Shown: piece after piece, positions 17,571 through 23,194 of the stretch | Position numbering within the stretch: position 1 is the stretch's first letter | Layout: every line of letters starts with the position of its first letter | Origin: a virus | Reading direction: 5' to 3' (one strand) | IMG/VR virus record: IMGVR_UViG_3300027365_000027 | Coordinates: 1-42,820 of that record | DNA: 42,820 bases | Position numbers and translations under genes: made by a program | The notes under the pieces: model-generated | What the model saw: only the letters and a program-made list of their open reading frames with translations | Databases searched by the model: none | Told to the model about the DNA's origin: nothing

Positions 17571-18267
17571 CCGAGACCTCCTCGGCTTCCCCGTCGATCA
17601 CCAGGCGGCTGTGGGCCACCTCCTGGGCGTTCATCGCCCCGGACTGCATGGCCAGCTTCTGCTGGCGCACCAGCTCCATCGTCGAGTCCCTCAGCGCCTG
17701 CAGGGAGCTGTCCTCCTTCTGGCTCACCTGCAGCTCCATCTTCTGGGTCTCGGGTTGCTTCAGGTGGGTGAGGATCGAGTTGGCCGCATCCGAGCGCACC
17801 TTCTCCGAGTTGGCCGACATCATCAGCTCGGCCTGCACGTTCAGGGCCTTCTGGTAGAGGTCCTGGTTCAAGACCCATGACGGAATCAGGGTCTGCTCCA
17901 TGATCAGGTTGACCAGCTTGGACTTGTTGTAGGCCGCCACATACGAGGCCATGTCCTTGGGGGCCACCCCCTGGGTCACCCAGCGCTGGATCTTGTCGGG
18001 GAAGGTCGCCTTGAAGGCATCCATGTTGGTCTTGTTCATCAGCTTGTGGCTGACGTACTTCACCGCATCGATGTAGCTCGAGACCTTGAACTTGCCCTCG
18101 CTCATCACCTTCGTGTAGCTGAGCAGGTTCTCCCGGTAGGTCTCGTACATGTCCGGGTCATTGAGGGTCGTGTTGATCTTGTCGATCAGGGCCTGGTTGA
18201 CGCTCTTTTTGAGCGTGGCCGGCAGCCCCTTCTTCAACTGCTCGATGGCTTCCTGGTCCATACTCAC
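17563..18267 (-). CDS. Probable terminase small subunit or packaging protein (N4 gp69 position)
   Basis: This encodes 234 residues, helical and charged, with a Met/Gln-rich C-terminal coiled coil (SLQALRDSTMELVRQQKLAM). It overlaps the terminase large gene by 8 nt, so the two are translationally coupled, and the endolysin gene by 4 nt. In N4-like phages the gene next to gp68 is gp69, and in most phages the small terminase precedes the large one. No HTH is obvious. The role in DNA recognition for packaging is inferred from position. Confidence 0.6.
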   Translation of the reverse strand: MSMDQEAIEQLKKGLPATLKKSVNQALIDKINTTLNDPDMYETYRENLLSYTKVMSEGKFKVSSYIDAVKYVSHKLMNKTNMDAFKATFPDKIQRWVTQGVAPKDMASYVAAYNKSKLVNLIMEQTLIPSWVLNQDLYQKALNVQAELMMSANSEKVRSDAANSILTHLKQPETQKMELQVSQKEDSSLQALRDSTMELVRQQKLAMQSGAMNAQEVAHSRLVIDGEAEEVSDE

Positions 18268-18932
18268 TCCTCCAGCACCTTGAGCGCTCGCTTGAAGCGC
18301 TCCACCCGATCGGCCAGGCCGTGATACCCGCCATTGATCTCGCGGGTCGTGGTCTTGATGTCCCCGCCGGTCACCCGCTCGGTCCAGAACCAGACGGCCG
18401 AGGCCACTGCAATCTCCGGGGCATCACTCAGCCGCTCCGGCTGCCTGAGCAGATCGACCCCCAAGGCCCGACTGCAGGCGGTGTAGTTGGCCCGGCCGGT
18501 CAGCTGGAAGATCCCCCGCCCCCGATAGCGGTACCCATCCCCGGGCTGGGTGTTGCCCAGGTTCCGCTCTCCCCAGATACCGCCGTACAGCAGGTTGCCC
18601 AGCGCCTCCTCATCGGCCGGGTGTGCCGCGTTACGACCGAACCGACCCGCCTGAACCAGGGAAATCCGATGCCGGCCGAACAGCTTCTCCAGGGCTTCCT
18701 CGCCGTAGTTCAGCGACTCCTCGAGCTCACGGAAGCTGGCGCTCTCGTGACCGGCTTGTGCCAGGAACAACGCCACGTCGTGGTCGCTCTCGATACCGGC
18801 ACGGCTGAGCTGTGTCTGCAGGGGCTCGGCCCACCGCTCGGATTGATGGCAGGCCGGGACCATGCGGGCCAGGCAATGCGGGGTCAGCACCTTGGGCGTC
18901 AGCAGTAACGCCTCATCCATCCATTGTTGCAT
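18264..18932 (-). CDS. Endolysin, glycoside hydrolase 19 (chitinase-like muramidase)
   Basis: This encodes 222 residues with GH19 hallmarks: ALFLAQAGHESASFRELEES, with the catalytic Glu after GH, then YRGRGIFQLTGRANY and the C-terminal GGYHGLADRVERF. No signal peptide or membrane anchor is present, so it needs a holin for release; the LydA-like holin is far away at 41.1 kb. The start chosen (18932) lies inside a TGCA repeat element with GGAG about 10 nt upstream. An internal ATG 12 nt later is an alternative. It is the first gene of the minus-strand late operon. Confidence 0.85.
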   Translation of the reverse strand: MQQWMDEALLLTPKVLTPHCLARMVPACHQSERWAEPLQTQLSRAGIESDHDVALFLAQAGHESASFRELEESLNYGEEALEKLFGRHRISLVQAGRFGRNAAHPADEEALGNLLYGGIWGERNLGNTQPGDGYRYRGRGIFQLTGRANYTACSRALGVDLLRQPERLSDAPEIAVASAVWFWTERVTGGDIKTTTREINGGYHGLADRVERFKRALKVLEE

Positions 18933-18950
18933 TATTGCAATACTCCAATA
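18924..18950. repeat. TGCA octamer-repeat element, copy 5
   Basis: TGTTGCATTATTGCAATACT has two TGCA cores 8 bp apart. It overlaps the start codon of the endolysin gene and is the first element of the leftward late unit. Confidence 0.7.
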
Positions 18951-19101
18951 AGCGATGGCGATAGTGTACGGGCGGCGTATCAGGCGTGCTGAAGAAATCT
19001 ACAAGGCGTACTTAGGTCAGGTTTTCCGGATTTTGCTCATCGGGGTATGGAGGCAGGTCTCACTGTCTTGACACAACAAAACAAAAGACCCCCCCCCTAT
19101 A
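18951..19101. other. Divergent intergenic region with C9 tract
   Basis: No gene is visible between the leftward endolysin and the first rightward early promoter. The stretch holds an A/C-rich, G-poor run ending in nine C residues (19089-19097) just before the promoter hairpin. In linear N4 DNA the late right end and the early left end are the physical termini. If that holds here, the join of genome ends, or a collapsed terminal repeat, should lie in or near this stretch. Confidence 0.45.
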
Positions 19102-19118
19102 CGCTCCGCGGTAGTAAG
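19102..19118 (+). promoter_or_regulatory. vRNAP-type early promoter P-A
   Basis: CGCTCCGCGG forms a 3-bp core stem (CGC/GCG) around the loop TCC on the non-template strand (GGA on the template). N4 virion RNA polymerase promoters have a template hairpin with loop GGA inside GCGGAGC, the same seven bases. An AGG lies at the spacing of the N4 start site (19117-19119) and is conserved in all five copies. It is followed by a leader hairpin and the 59-residue gene. Confidence 0.75.
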
Positions 19119-19140
19119 GGAATAGGGACGCCTGTTCCTA
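19119..19140 (+). promoter_or_regulatory. 5' leader hairpin of first early transcript
   Basis: GAATAGG and CCTGTTC pair with one G-U around ACG, within a few bases of the predicted transcript start. Comparable hairpins follow promoters P-B, P-C and P-D, suggesting 5'-end protection of early mRNA. Confidence 0.5.
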
Positions 19141-19164
19141 TCTATCAACTCAGGAGATCTCCTC

Positions 19165-19344
19165 ATGTTCTACGCCATTCGCAACGCCATCATCCTCATC
19201 TTCACTGCCATCAGCACGCTGGCCAATGCAGCCAACAAGGGCGCCACAGCCCTGGATACTCTGGCAGACATCACCGTCGACGAGTCCGAGTTCTATCGTG
19301 ACTCACGTCGTGCACAGCGCACCAAGGAACTTGAGCAACTGTGA
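19165..19344 (+). CDS. Small early membrane-associated protein, 59 aa
   Basis: The ATG at 19165 follows the strong ribosome site CAGGAGATCTCCTC. Residues 1-22 (MFYAIRNAIILIFTAISTLA) are hydrophobic with one Arg, fitting an inner-membrane helix. The rest is charged, with a basic RDSRRAQRTKELEQL tail. As the first gene after an early promoter it is a candidate host-takeover protein. A hairpin terminator follows within a few bases, so it forms a one-gene transcription unit. I do not recognise the family with confidence. Confidence 0.7.
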   Translation: MFYAIRNAIILIFTAISTLANAANKGATALDTLADITVDESEFYRDSRRAQRTKELEQL

Positions 19345-19348
19345 GACC

Positions 19349-19376
19349 AGGCCACCCTTCGGGGTGGCCTTAAAAT
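19349..19376 (+). terminator. Terminator after 59-aa early gene
   Basis: AGGCCACCC TTCG GGGTGGCCT followed by TAAAA forms a 9-bp stem with a stable TTCG tetraloop. Confidence 0.75.
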
Positions 19377-19405
19377 CCACACAACACAACACATAAGAGA
19401 CAGAA

Positions 19406-19441
19406 AGTCCCTAGAAAGACAGGGACTATTCCTGCCCTGTC
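19406..19441 (+). promoter_or_regulatory. Mutually exclusive hairpins upstream of promoter P-B
   Basis: AGTCCCT (19406-19412) can pair with AGGGACT (19421-19427). Alternatively GACAGGG (19418-19424) can pair with CCCTGTC (19435-19441). The two stems share bases, so only one can form at a time, as in attenuators. Confidence 0.4.
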
Positions 19442-19453
19442 ACACCACATACA

Positions 19454-19470
19454 CGCTCCGCGGCAGTGAG
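19454..19470 (+). promoter_or_regulatory. vRNAP-type early promoter P-B
   Basis: CGCTCCGCGG with TCC loop, then GCAGTG and AGG at the same spacing as P-A. It is followed by a CAGGC/GCCTG leader hairpin and the 30-residue gene. Confidence 0.72.
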
Positions 19471-19514
19471 GAATAACAGGCAATCCAGCCTGCCCAACTC
19501 ACGGAGACACCAGC

Positions 19515-19607
19515 ATGCACAGCTCCTACATCAACACCTGTCCGGTCTGTGGTGACGTCGATGCAGGGATTGCTGATAGCCCTGAAGAGGACATAATCCC
19601 CTTCTAA
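19515..19607 (+). CDS. Tiny early protein with CPVC motif, 30 aa
   Basis: The ATG at 19515 follows an ACGGAGACACCAGC ribosome site and opens a 30-residue frame containing one CPVCG knuckle and an acidic tail. One Cys pair could bind zinc as a dimer. It is supported as a gene by its own promoter, leader hairpin, ribosome site and terminator, the same module layout as its neighbours. The function is unknown; small early zinc proteins in lytic phages often bind host enzymes. Confidence 0.55.
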   Translation: MHSSYINTCPVCGDVDAGIADSPEEDIIPF

Positions 19608-19620
19608 GCAAACCGATATA

Positions 19621-19655
19621 CCACCGGCACACTAACGTGTCGGTGGCTTCTTCCC
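19621..19655 (+). terminator. Terminator after 30-aa early gene
   Basis: CCACCGGCACA and TGTCGGTGG-type arms enclose a CTAACG loop, followed by CTTCTTCC. Confidence 0.7.
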
Positions 19656-19694
19656 CTGAAACAGTGCCTGTCGCTGTTCACCAGATGTTCTCGT

Positions 19695-19715
19695 TACCGC
19701 TCCGCGGTAGAGAGG
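19695..19715 (+). promoter_or_regulatory. vRNAP-type early promoter P-C
   Basis: TACCGC TCC GCGGTA is a perfect 6-bp stem with a 3-nt loop, the canonical N4 vRNAP hairpin geometry. AGGG follows at the conserved spacing, then a GGGAATGGCA/TGCCTTCCC leader hairpin. Upstream sequence CGCTGTTCACCAGA is shared with P-D, so the modules are duplicates. Confidence 0.8.
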
Positions 19716-19755
19716 GAATGGCAATGATGCCTTCCCCGATAACGGAGAGATCATC

Positions 19756-19905
19756 ATGAAAATCACCTTCTTCTACGTATGCCCGGAATGTGCCTGCAGC
19801 TGGTCATCTACCCAGTCACTGGCTGGCATGTCGTTCATCGACAGTTCCTGTCATTGCCCTTCCTGTCAGGAGGAGTGCGAGGCACAGGAACAGAAGCTCA
19901 GCTGA
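19756..19905 (+). CDS. Small early zinc-ribbon protein, 49 aa
   Basis: The ATG at 19756 follows ACGGAGAGATCATC. Two CxxC pairs (CPEC at residues 9-12, CPSC at about 34-37) plus extra Cys residues define a zinc ribbon. The tail is acidic and Gln-rich. It has its own hairpin promoter and a terminator-like stem, so it is a separate early unit. A compact zinc ribbon made first in infection suggests binding to a host nucleic-acid enzyme, but no target can be read from the sequence. Confidence 0.7.
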   Translation: MKITFFYVCPECACSWSSTQSLAGMSFIDSSCHCPSCQEECEAQEQKLS

Positions 19906-19912
19906 CACACAT

Positions 19913-19934
19913 CCCATCACCGTCAGGTGGTGGG
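19913..19934 (+). terminator. Hairpin after zinc-ribbon early gene
   Basis: CCCATCACC GTCA GGTGGTGGG is a 9-bp stem with one G-U pair. There is no U-tract, so it may be an incomplete terminator. Confidence 0.5.
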
Positions 19935-19965
19935 GTGGCTATCGCTATTCACCAGACAGTTGGAT

Positions 19966-19988
19966 TACCGCTCCGCGGTAGACAGGAA
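19966..19988 (+). promoter_or_regulatory. vRNAP-type early promoter P-D
   Basis: TACCGC TCC GCGGTA is a perfect 6-bp stem identical to P-C, with AGG at the same distance. It drives the 95-residue gene, and possibly the genes beyond the following terminator. Confidence 0.8.
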
Positions 19989-20029
19989 TGGATGTTCCGT
20001 TCCTCACTTCATCGATCCAGGAGATCACC

Positions 20030-20317
20030 ATGGCCTTTGCAAAGAATACCAACAGCAACGTCTCTTCCTTCGCTTCTCGTGGCAAGTCACGCGAGGAATC
20101 CTGGAAGGCGGATGCGTTCCTGAACTTCTACCTGCCGACCAAGAATGGCCGTCGCAAGGTGGGTTACATCCCGCTGAAGGCCTCGAAGGCACTGGAAGCC
20201 TACATCCTTGAGCGTCTGGGTGACGCGGACGAGGCCACCATGGCGGCCTTCAAGGAAGCACTGGTCATCGAGGTCTCGAGTGCCGAGGCCGACGAGGACA
20301 ACCTGCCGCTGTTCTGA
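20030..20317 (+). CDS. Early protein of unknown function, 95 aa
   Basis: The ATG at 20030 has CAGGAGATCACC directly upstream. The protein has a Ser/Asn-rich head, a central segment that looks conserved (AFLNFYLPTKNGRRKVGYIP, about residues 29-48) and an acidic tail ending in NLPLF. Acidic tails with a terminal Phe occur in single-strand-binding-type proteins, but no OB fold is evident, so I leave the function open. It is the largest gene of the early hairpin-promoter array and is followed by a very strong terminator. Confidence 0.75.
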   Translation: MAFAKNTNSNVSSFASRGKSREESWKADAFLNFYLPTKNGRRKVGYIPLKASKALEAYILERLGDADEATMAAFKEALVIEVSSAEADEDNLPLF

Positions 20318-20336
20318 GTCAGCGGGTACCGCATCT

Positions 20337-20368
20337 GGCCCATGCCCTTCGGGGTGTGGGCCTTTTTT
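20337..20368 (+). terminator. Strong intrinsic terminator after early array
   Basis: GGCCCATGCCC TTCG GGGTGTGGGCC followed by TTTTTT. It is the best terminator of the window and closes the P-D unit. Confidence 0.92.
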
Positions 20369-20393
20369 ATGCCGATCTCACGGGAGTACACCC

Positions 20394-20543
20394 ATGCGCC
20401 GATTCATTCGCAAGCATCAAGGCAAGCTATTCATCGTGGTCATCCTGCTGGCCTACGGCATCGTCGGGAACATGGAAGTGCATGACGCCCAGTGCAGCTG
20501 GAACGGCTGCGGGGATGCCCGCTACATCCAGTCCGAGGAGTGA
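20394..20543 (+). CDS. Small single-pass membrane protein, 49 aa
   Basis: The ATG at 20394 has CGGGAG upstream. A basic N-terminus (MRRFIRKHQGK) is followed by one hydrophobic helix (LFIVVILLAYGIV) and a short outside part with two Cys (CSWNGC). This is N-in single-pass topology; a cleavable signal is less likely because no AxA site follows. It lies between the strong terminator and the next small gene, 3 nt apart from it. The function is unknown. Confidence 0.65.
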   Translation: MRRFIRKHQGKLFIVVILLAYGIVGNMEVHDAQCSWNGCGDARYIQSEE

Positions 20544-20546
20544 CTC

Positions 20547-20747
20547 ATGGAGATGGATGAAGCAGACATGGAGTGGGTGAGCCGATTTACCTCACCGCGT
20601 GGAATAAAGCATGGCATCTACCTCGCCAAGGCTTACCGAGGCACCTTTGACGCAGGCACCAGCTCCTTCCAGCAGTACAGCGACAAGGTCTGGACACGGC
20701 GCCTTCGCTACCTCGAAGCCAAGGCCCTGATCATGGGCATTACCTGA
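20547..20747 (+). CDS. Small early protein, 66 aa
   Basis: The ATG at 20547 sits 3 nt after the preceding stop with GAGGAGTG upstream. The product has an acidic N-terminus and a basic, aromatic C-terminus (KVWTRRLRYLEAKALIMG). It has no Cys and no membrane segment. It is translationally coupled to the membrane-protein gene and ends directly before promoter P-E. I do not recognise it. Confidence 0.6.
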   Translation: MEMDEADMEWVSRFTSPRGIKHGIYLAKAYRGTFDAGTSSFQQYSDKVWTRRLRYLEAKALIMGIT

Positions 20748-20750
20748 TAA

Positions 20751-20767
20751 CGCTCCGCGGCGGGAAG
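20751..20767 (+). promoter_or_regulatory. vRNAP-type early promoter P-E
   Basis: CGCTCCGCGG with TCC loop and AGG at the conserved distance. Within 50 bp come a TGCA octamer element and a terminator-like hairpin, so output to the RNA polymerase genes may be controlled by read-through. Confidence 0.7.
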
Positions 20768-20773
20768 GACTGA

Positions 20774-20797
20774 TACTGCAATATTGCATTACTGCAA
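20774..20797. repeat. TGCA octamer-repeat element, copy 6
   Basis: TGCAATAT, TGCATTAC and TGCAAGG at 8-bp steps, between promoter P-E and a hairpin, 42 bp upstream of the next gene. Confidence 0.72.
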
Positions 20798-20818
20798 GGC
20801 CCCAATTCCGGGGCCTTT
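20796..20818 (+). terminator. Attenuator-like terminator before RNA polymerase operon
   Basis: AAGGCCCC AATTCC GGGGCCTTT forms a stable stem followed by a short U-run. It lies downstream of promoter P-E and upstream of the genes that promoter would serve. Confidence 0.7.
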
Positions 20819-20838
20819 GCTGTTTCAGGAGACAGGAA

Positions 20839-20988
20839 ATGGCCGAATTTATCGCCTACCTCGAACAGACCATGCGTCCGAGGCAGTCTGAAGAAGATGA
20901 GCAGATCCAAGCACTTATCGACAAGTACGAGGATCAGGACAGGCTCGCCCTGAACGAGAATCTGAACCAGAAAATGGAGTGGAATTGA
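20839..20988 (+). CDS. Small acidic protein, 49 aa
   Basis: The ATG at 20839 follows CAGGAGACAGGAA. The product is helical and strongly acidic (QSEEDEQIQALIDKYEDQD) without Cys or membrane segments. It is the first gene of the run leading into RNA polymerase subunit 1, and its stop lies 2 nt before the next ATG, suggesting coupling. Unknown function. Confidence 0.6.
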   Translation: MAEFIAYLEQTMRPRQSEEDEQIQALIDKYEDQDRLALNENLNQKMEWN

Positions 20989-20990
20989 TT

Positions 20991-21167
20991 ATGCGAAAGG
21001 ACTTCGAGGCCTGGCTTGCCAAGCGACTCAATGAGAAGAACCGCACCACCTACTGGACCCAGGAACGGGTGCGAGAGCACATGACCCACGACGGTCACTA
21101 TGGCCGTAAGGACTGGAACATGGCCCATGACGCCTACCTTGCCGGACGCTGCCATCCTCACAACTAG
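20991..21167 (+). CDS. Small basic protein, 58 aa
   Basis: I prefer the ATG at 20991, just after the previous stop, over an in-frame ATG at 20979 that would overlap the neighbour. The product is basic and His-rich (REHMTHDGHYGRKDWNMAHD), with a repeated aromatic pattern. It lies 10 nt before RNA polymerase subunit 1. Small phage proteins with 'AYLAGR' C-termini are common in phages, but I know no function. Confidence 0.6.
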   Translation: MRKDFEAWLAKRLNEKNRTTYWTQERVREHMTHDGHYGRKDWNMAHDAYLAGRCHPHN

Positions 21168-21177
21168 GGAAGAGACC

Positions 21178-22128
21178 ATGACCCAGCCTGTTACCCACAT
21201 GCTGCCCCGTGACATGCAGCTGACCAACGAATCCCTGTACTCGAAGAAGGCCATCGACTGCTACATCGACCGGGAGATTCGTGACAATCCCGACATGGAA
21301 GCCAAGGTCATCGAGGGCATGCAGCGCCTCGAGGCCTGGCGTGCCAAGTCCTACTACGACTCCAAGAATGCCCGACTGGCCCAGCTCGACGGGCTGGACC
21401 TGGAGGAGGTGGTCAGGCGCATCTACATCAACGTCGCCTACTGCCAGCTCCCGGAGCTGTTCACCTCTGTGACAGGCCGGCTGGCCGGCGTGCTGCGCAT
21501 GTCCGAGAAGGGCGATGGCATCACCACCATCGGCGAGATGCTGGCCGTGCTGTGCCTGACCGATGTCTTCGACATCATGAAGGAGAACGCCATGGCCAGC
21601 CTCAAGGTGCAGAGTCACATTCCCCTGAGCGAGCGCCTCATCGAGTACGTCAGTCAGGCCCGCTACCTGCCGCCCATGGTCTGCGAGCCCGCACCCGTGA
21701 CCCACAACTTCGAGAGTCCCTACCTGACCGAGAACTCGTGCCTGATTCTCGGCAAGGGCAATGGCCACACCGAGGACATCTGCCGTGACGTGATCAACAC
21801 CCAGAACCAGGTGCCCCTGAGTCTCAACCTCGAGATGCTCACCACCATCGAGCTGTTCCCCAAGCCCGGCAAGGAGCCGGTCACGCCCGAGGATCAGGAG
21901 CAGTGGCACCGCTACAAGGTCCAGACCTACGAGGTCTGTCACCTGATGGCCAAGCAGGGCAACCGCTTCTGGCTGACCAACAAGGTCGACAAGCGGGGGC
22001 GCCTGTACTGTCAGGGCTACCAAATAAATTTACAGGGATCTGGATGGCACAAGGCCGTGCTCGACTATGCCGACAGGGAGACCGTGGAAGGCGTGCCAGA
22101 CAGCCTCAGGCTGCCACCACGGGCCTGA
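21178..22128 (+). CDS. T7-like RNA polymerase, subunit 1 (N4 RNAPII gp15-like)
   Basis: This encodes 316 residues. It covers the N-terminal and thumb-side half of a single-subunit RNA polymerase up to the T/DxxGR motif, seen as DKRGRLYCQGYQINLQGSGW (DKRGR at 271-275). T7 polymerase has DWRGR followed by a NPQG-type loop at the same place. The frame then ends after VEGVPDSLRLPPRA, just where the T7 sequence continues into the region found in the next polymerase gene. N4 RNAPII is likewise two proteins. It would transcribe middle genes. Codons for the conserved Tyr-Gln-Ile-Asn-Leu-Gln stretch (22021-22043) are abruptly AT-rich. Confidence 0.82.
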   Translation: MTQPVTHMLPRDMQLTNESLYSKKAIDCYIDREIRDNPDMEAKVIEGMQRLEAWRAKSYYDSKNARLAQLDGLDLEEVVRRIYINVAYCQLPELFTSVTGRLAGVLRMSEKGDGITTIGEMLAVLCLTDVFDIMKENAMASLKVQSHIPLSERLIEYVSQARYLPPMVCEPAPVTHNFESPYLTENSCLILGKGNGHTEDICRDVINTQNQVPLSLNLEMLTTIELFPKPGKEPVTPEDQEQWHRYKVQTYEVCHLMAKQGNRFWLTNKVDKRGRLYCQGYQINLQGSGWHKAVLDYADRETVEGVPDSLRLPPRA

Positions 22129-22566
22129 TCGCCACCTCAGCCGACCCAAGGCCCTTCTACCGCGGTAGCGGTGCTCACAGGCCCGTACAGGGCCATTCAC
22201 GGAAAGCCGTGTAGGAAATCGCCGACAATCCAGTGAACACGTCTTAACTACCCTTTGCTTAACGGGCATACTCCCACTTTCTGATGAGCGGCTTAAGGCG
22301 AGCCGCCCAGCCAGGGACCGGAGGCCGCAGTTCCGAGAAAGCGGTGACGGGCGAGCGCTTGCGCAGCAAGCGAGCCCGGAGCCGCTGCCGCGGAAGTAAG
22401 GCCGAGGGGACCGCTGCTGGGTTGGGCGCCTTAAGCCCGTCTCCGCGGTTCCGCCCGAACGCATTCCTTATCTATAAGGAATTTCACGGAACCGCTCTGG
22501 AATGCGGGTTACAGCCCGGCATCTGCACCACTTGCACCGGAATCTGGTGCAGATCGGAGATCCCAC
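22129..22566. other. Highly structured 438-bp non-coding leader, possible origin or RNA element
   Basis: No gene is visible. The stretch holds CTACCGCGGTAG (22157-22168, perfect palindrome), GGCCCGTACAGGGCC (22180-22194), CACGGAAAGCCGTG (22199-22212), and a 148-bp imperfect palindrome (22290-22437). Then come ATTCCTTA TCTA TAAGGAAT (22463-22482) and a 10-bp stem ATCTGCACCA/TGGTGCAGAT (22521-22554) that ends just before the ribosome site of the next gene. Such density suggests a structured RNA, a replication origin or a mobile element end. No group I or group II core was recognised. Confidence 0.6.
22290..22437. repeat. 148-bp imperfect palindrome
   Basis: The outer arms are GGCTTAAGGCG (22290-22300) and CGCCTTAAGCC (22427-22437). 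The inner arms GGGCGAGCGCTTGCG and CAGCAAGCGAGCCC meet at about 22363. The symmetry axis is the same for both, so this is one long hairpin rather than separate repeats. Confidence 0.75.
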
Positions 22567-23154
22567 ATGAGTCAGTTTCAGCCCCTCGAGGACGCACGCG
22601 TCGACCTCGACAGCGGGGAGCTTGTCGTCTCCCGACAGTACCGCAGCGACCGGCCCTACCGAGCGGATACGCAGCCGGTCCAGCCCACCTTTGCCGACAT
22701 CCGCAGCATCGCCGGCCTGCGCCGGTTCCTCGATCATGTCGATCGCCGCACCCTGGTACGTGCCAACGACTGCCGTCGCATCTATGACCGCGACAAGGGC
22801 AACCACCACCTGCAGAGGCGAGCCATCGTCTTCACCAACCACCAGTACGGGCATCTCGACCGGCTGGTGCGCCAGCTCGACTACGCCAATGCCGTGATCA
22901 CCACGCCCGTGGATCTGGCTCGGCGCCTGGGCGTGCGTCGCAACCACCTGTATCGCCACCTTGAGACCCTGACGCCGCTGGTGCGGGTCTACGGGGTCCG
23001 CGAGGGCATGGCCAAGGGCAGCATCCGGGTCGATGTCAGTCCCGCCTATGGCTTCCGCTATCCCAGTCCGTGGTTCGGGCTGGCACGGGCCGAGGCCATC
23101 CAGACCTGGTACCTGTCCCTGTTGCAGCAATACAACACTGCATTATTGCAATAA
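22567..23154 (+). CDS. Winged-helix Rep-like or regulator protein between RNAP subunits, 195 aa
   Basis: The ATG at 22567 follows CGGAGATCCCAC. Residues about 95-160 form a winged-helix pattern: LVRQLDYANAVITTPVDLAR, then RLGVRRNHLYRHLETLTPLV, ending in a wing and the 'VSPAYGFRYPSPWF' turn. That order (helix, recognition helix, basic wing, aromatic turn) is typical of RepL-type plasmid replication proteins and phage replication/transcription factors. The N-terminal part is Arg-rich. The gene separates two RNA polymerase subunit genes, has a strongly folded leader, and its stop lies inside an octamer-repeat element. Replication initiator and regulator both remain possible. Confidence 0.6.
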   Translation: MSQFQPLEDARVDLDSGELVVSRQYRSDRPYRADTQPVQPTFADIRSIAGLRRFLDHVDRRTLVRANDCRRIYDRDKGNHHLQRRAIVFTNHQYGHLDRLVRQLDYANAVITTPVDLARRLGVRRNHLYRHLETLTPLVRVYGVREGMAKGSIRVDVSPAYGFRYPSPWFGLARAEAIQTWYLSLLQQYNTALLQ

Positions 23155-23160
23155 TGAAAT
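23139..23160. repeat. TGCA octamer-repeat element, copy 7
   Basis: CTGCATTATTGCAATAATGA carries two TGCA cores 8 bp apart and contains the stop codon of the Rep-like gene. It lies 35 bp upstream of RNA polymerase subunit 2. Confidence 0.7.
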
Positions 23161-23194
23161 AACCGTTGGATCCAAGAACTTAGGAGATCACCCC

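Noticed and set aside
19068-19103. Host sigma70 promoter TTGACA ... TATACG before the first early gene
   Set aside because: The spacer is 24 bp, too long for sigma70, and the hairpin promoter directly overlaps the -10-like bases.
22290-22437. Protelomerase (telRL-type) site
   Set aside because: The palindrome is long and imperfect, no protelomerase gene is visible, and N4-type phages do not have hairpin ends.
22129-23194. Group I or group II intron between RNA polymerase subunits
   Set aside because: No P/Q/R/S core or domain V was found. Subunit 2 has its own strong ribosome site, and a two-subunit polymerase is the known N4 state.
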